A program made the translations under genes and the position numbers. Positions 63,286-64,000 of a DNA stretch of 64,000 bases are shown here, piece after piece. Below the pieces are notes generated by a model. That model worked only from the letters and a program-made list of their open reading frames with translations, did not search any database and was not told where the DNA came from. Numbering within the stretch: position 1 is the first letter of the stretch; each line of letters opens with the position of its first letter. Source of the stretch: Hermatobates lingyangjiaoensis (Eukaryota; Arthropoda; Insecta; Hemiptera; Hermatobatidae); the NCBI GenBank assembly GCA_026182355.1, contig JAPFBL010000572.1:124001-188000 (forward strand), written 5' to 3'.

Positions 63286-64000
63286 AAAAAAAAAAAAATA
63301 ATTTTAAGGAAAAAAGGAAAATTTTTTAATTTTTTTATTAAAATTTTAAGGTAAGAATTTTTTTTTTTTTTTATTTCAAAAAAAAAATTTTTTTTTTTTT
63401 AAAATTTCCAAAAAAAATTTAAATTAAAAAATTTTTCCCTAAAAAAATTTTAAAAAAATTTTTTTCCCAAAAAATTTTTTCCGGGAAAAGGATTTTTAAA
63501 ATTAAAAATTAAAAAAAAAATTTTTTTAAAAATTTTTTAAAAAAAAAAAAAGGAAGGAAAGGGGGGGGGGGGAAAAAAAAAAATTTTTAAAATTTTTTAA
63601 AAAAAATTTTTTTTTAAAAAAAAAAAAATTTAAGGGAGGGTTAATTTAAATTTTTCCCCGGGGGGGGGCCCCCAAATAAAAATTTTTTGGGTTTTAAAAA
63701 ACCCCCTTAAATTTTTTTTTTCCCCTTTTAAAACCAAAAATTTTAAATTTTTTAAATCAAAATTTAAAAAAACCCCAAAATTTTCCGGGGAAAAAAAAAC
63801 CCCTTAAAAAATTTTTTTTTTTTAATTACAAATTTTAAATTTGTAAATTTAAAAAAAAAAAAAAAAAACCCCCTTTTTTTCCTTTTTGAAGGGGGGGGAA
63901 AAAATTTTAAAAATTAAAATTTTGGAAAAATTTTTTTTTTTAAAAAATTTAAAAAGGGAAATTTTGGGTTTTTGTTTTCCCCTTTTTTAAAATTAAAAAA
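63286..64000. other. Homopolymer-swollen, unreliable contig end
   Basis: Almost every base occurs in runs of 3-15 (A, T, then G and C runs such as nine G followed by five C near 63661-63675). No k-mer structure of the flanks survives. This looks like low-quality consensus, not biology. Confidence 0.8.

Overview
This is an AT-rich animal nuclear window (about 70% A+T by eye) with no operons and no prokaryotic features. The sequence suggests an arthropod. It carries an R1-like non-LTR retrotransposon end and tRNA-headed SINEs, one with a TTAGG-type tail, along with abundant Penelope-like elements (PLEs) and hAT and Helitron-like fragments. A chelicerate would fit, but nothing here proves the species.

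One host gene can be supported. It is a minus-strand F-box/leucine-rich-repeat protein. Its F-box is split between small exons at 43275-43347 and 38129-38300, and the LRR part is a large terminal exon at 13305-14206. Splice signals and reading phases agree across both introns and give about 380 residues. A GC-richer block at 59.4-59.6 kb with a strong splice donor may be its 5' non-coding exon. Most of the window is therefore intron of this gene (about 24 kb for the last intron) or its flanks.

The dominant theme is PLE debris. Coding remnants (RT with YVDD, GIY-YIG endonuclease, ORF N-termini) lie at 252-1439, 39711-39955, 51213-53537, 54740-55640, 56000-56690 and 57676-57740. Around 20 further short copies are only the element 3' regions, nearly all arranged as head-to-head inverted pairs: minus copy on the left, plus copy on the right, (TA)n outside. 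I sort them by end sequence into families. A (ends ATGATCAAACCACAATA): 5.6, 6.4, 12.1, 41.8, 42.1, 46.0, 54.6, 62.0 kb. B (ends with the TTACAGTCTCTAATTTTC motif): 12.3, 16.7, 51.0, 53.6 kb. C/D (ATATTTCGA with TCCTCAGG, TCATCAGG or TCATCGGG): 11.8, 16.9, 39.1, 40.1, 54.0, 56.8, 61.8/62.2 kb. E (ACGAGGTATGACGG): 15.2, 25.9, 41.1, 60.0 kb. F (GAGTAAATACCACACAA): 11.2, 25.2, 29.0, 49.0 kb. G (CTATGAAAAAGG, then GAAACGTTGGCAA): 1.8, 6.0, 42.7, 53.8, 54.3, 62.3 kb. Single families: 39.8, 42.4, 52.4, 55.5, 57.5 and 58.1 kb.

The key observation is that nearly all these unrelated-looking ends share one RNA architecture: a short stem I, CUGANGA, one spacer nucleotide, stem II, GAAA, a self-complementary 4-6 nt block starting at the last A, then a non-G nucleotide and the return strand of stem I. 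That is the layout of a type-I hammerhead ribozyme with a loopless stem III. Hammerheads are known in Penelope-like elements. The number of families, the constant spacer nucleotide and the head-to-head pairing at self-complementary (TA)n targets deserve follow-up.

Other repeats are two hAT-type MITEs with perfect 8-bp target duplications (30055-30715, 34027-34476) and two hAT-like ones without (21796-22096, 62896 onward). There are also four or five SINE copies, three Helitron-like fragments with an internal tandem repeat, two non-LTR C-terminal fossils, a minisatellite at 8.8 kb and several diverged local duplications. The last ~700 bases (63286-64000) are homopolymer-swollen and look like a bad contig end.
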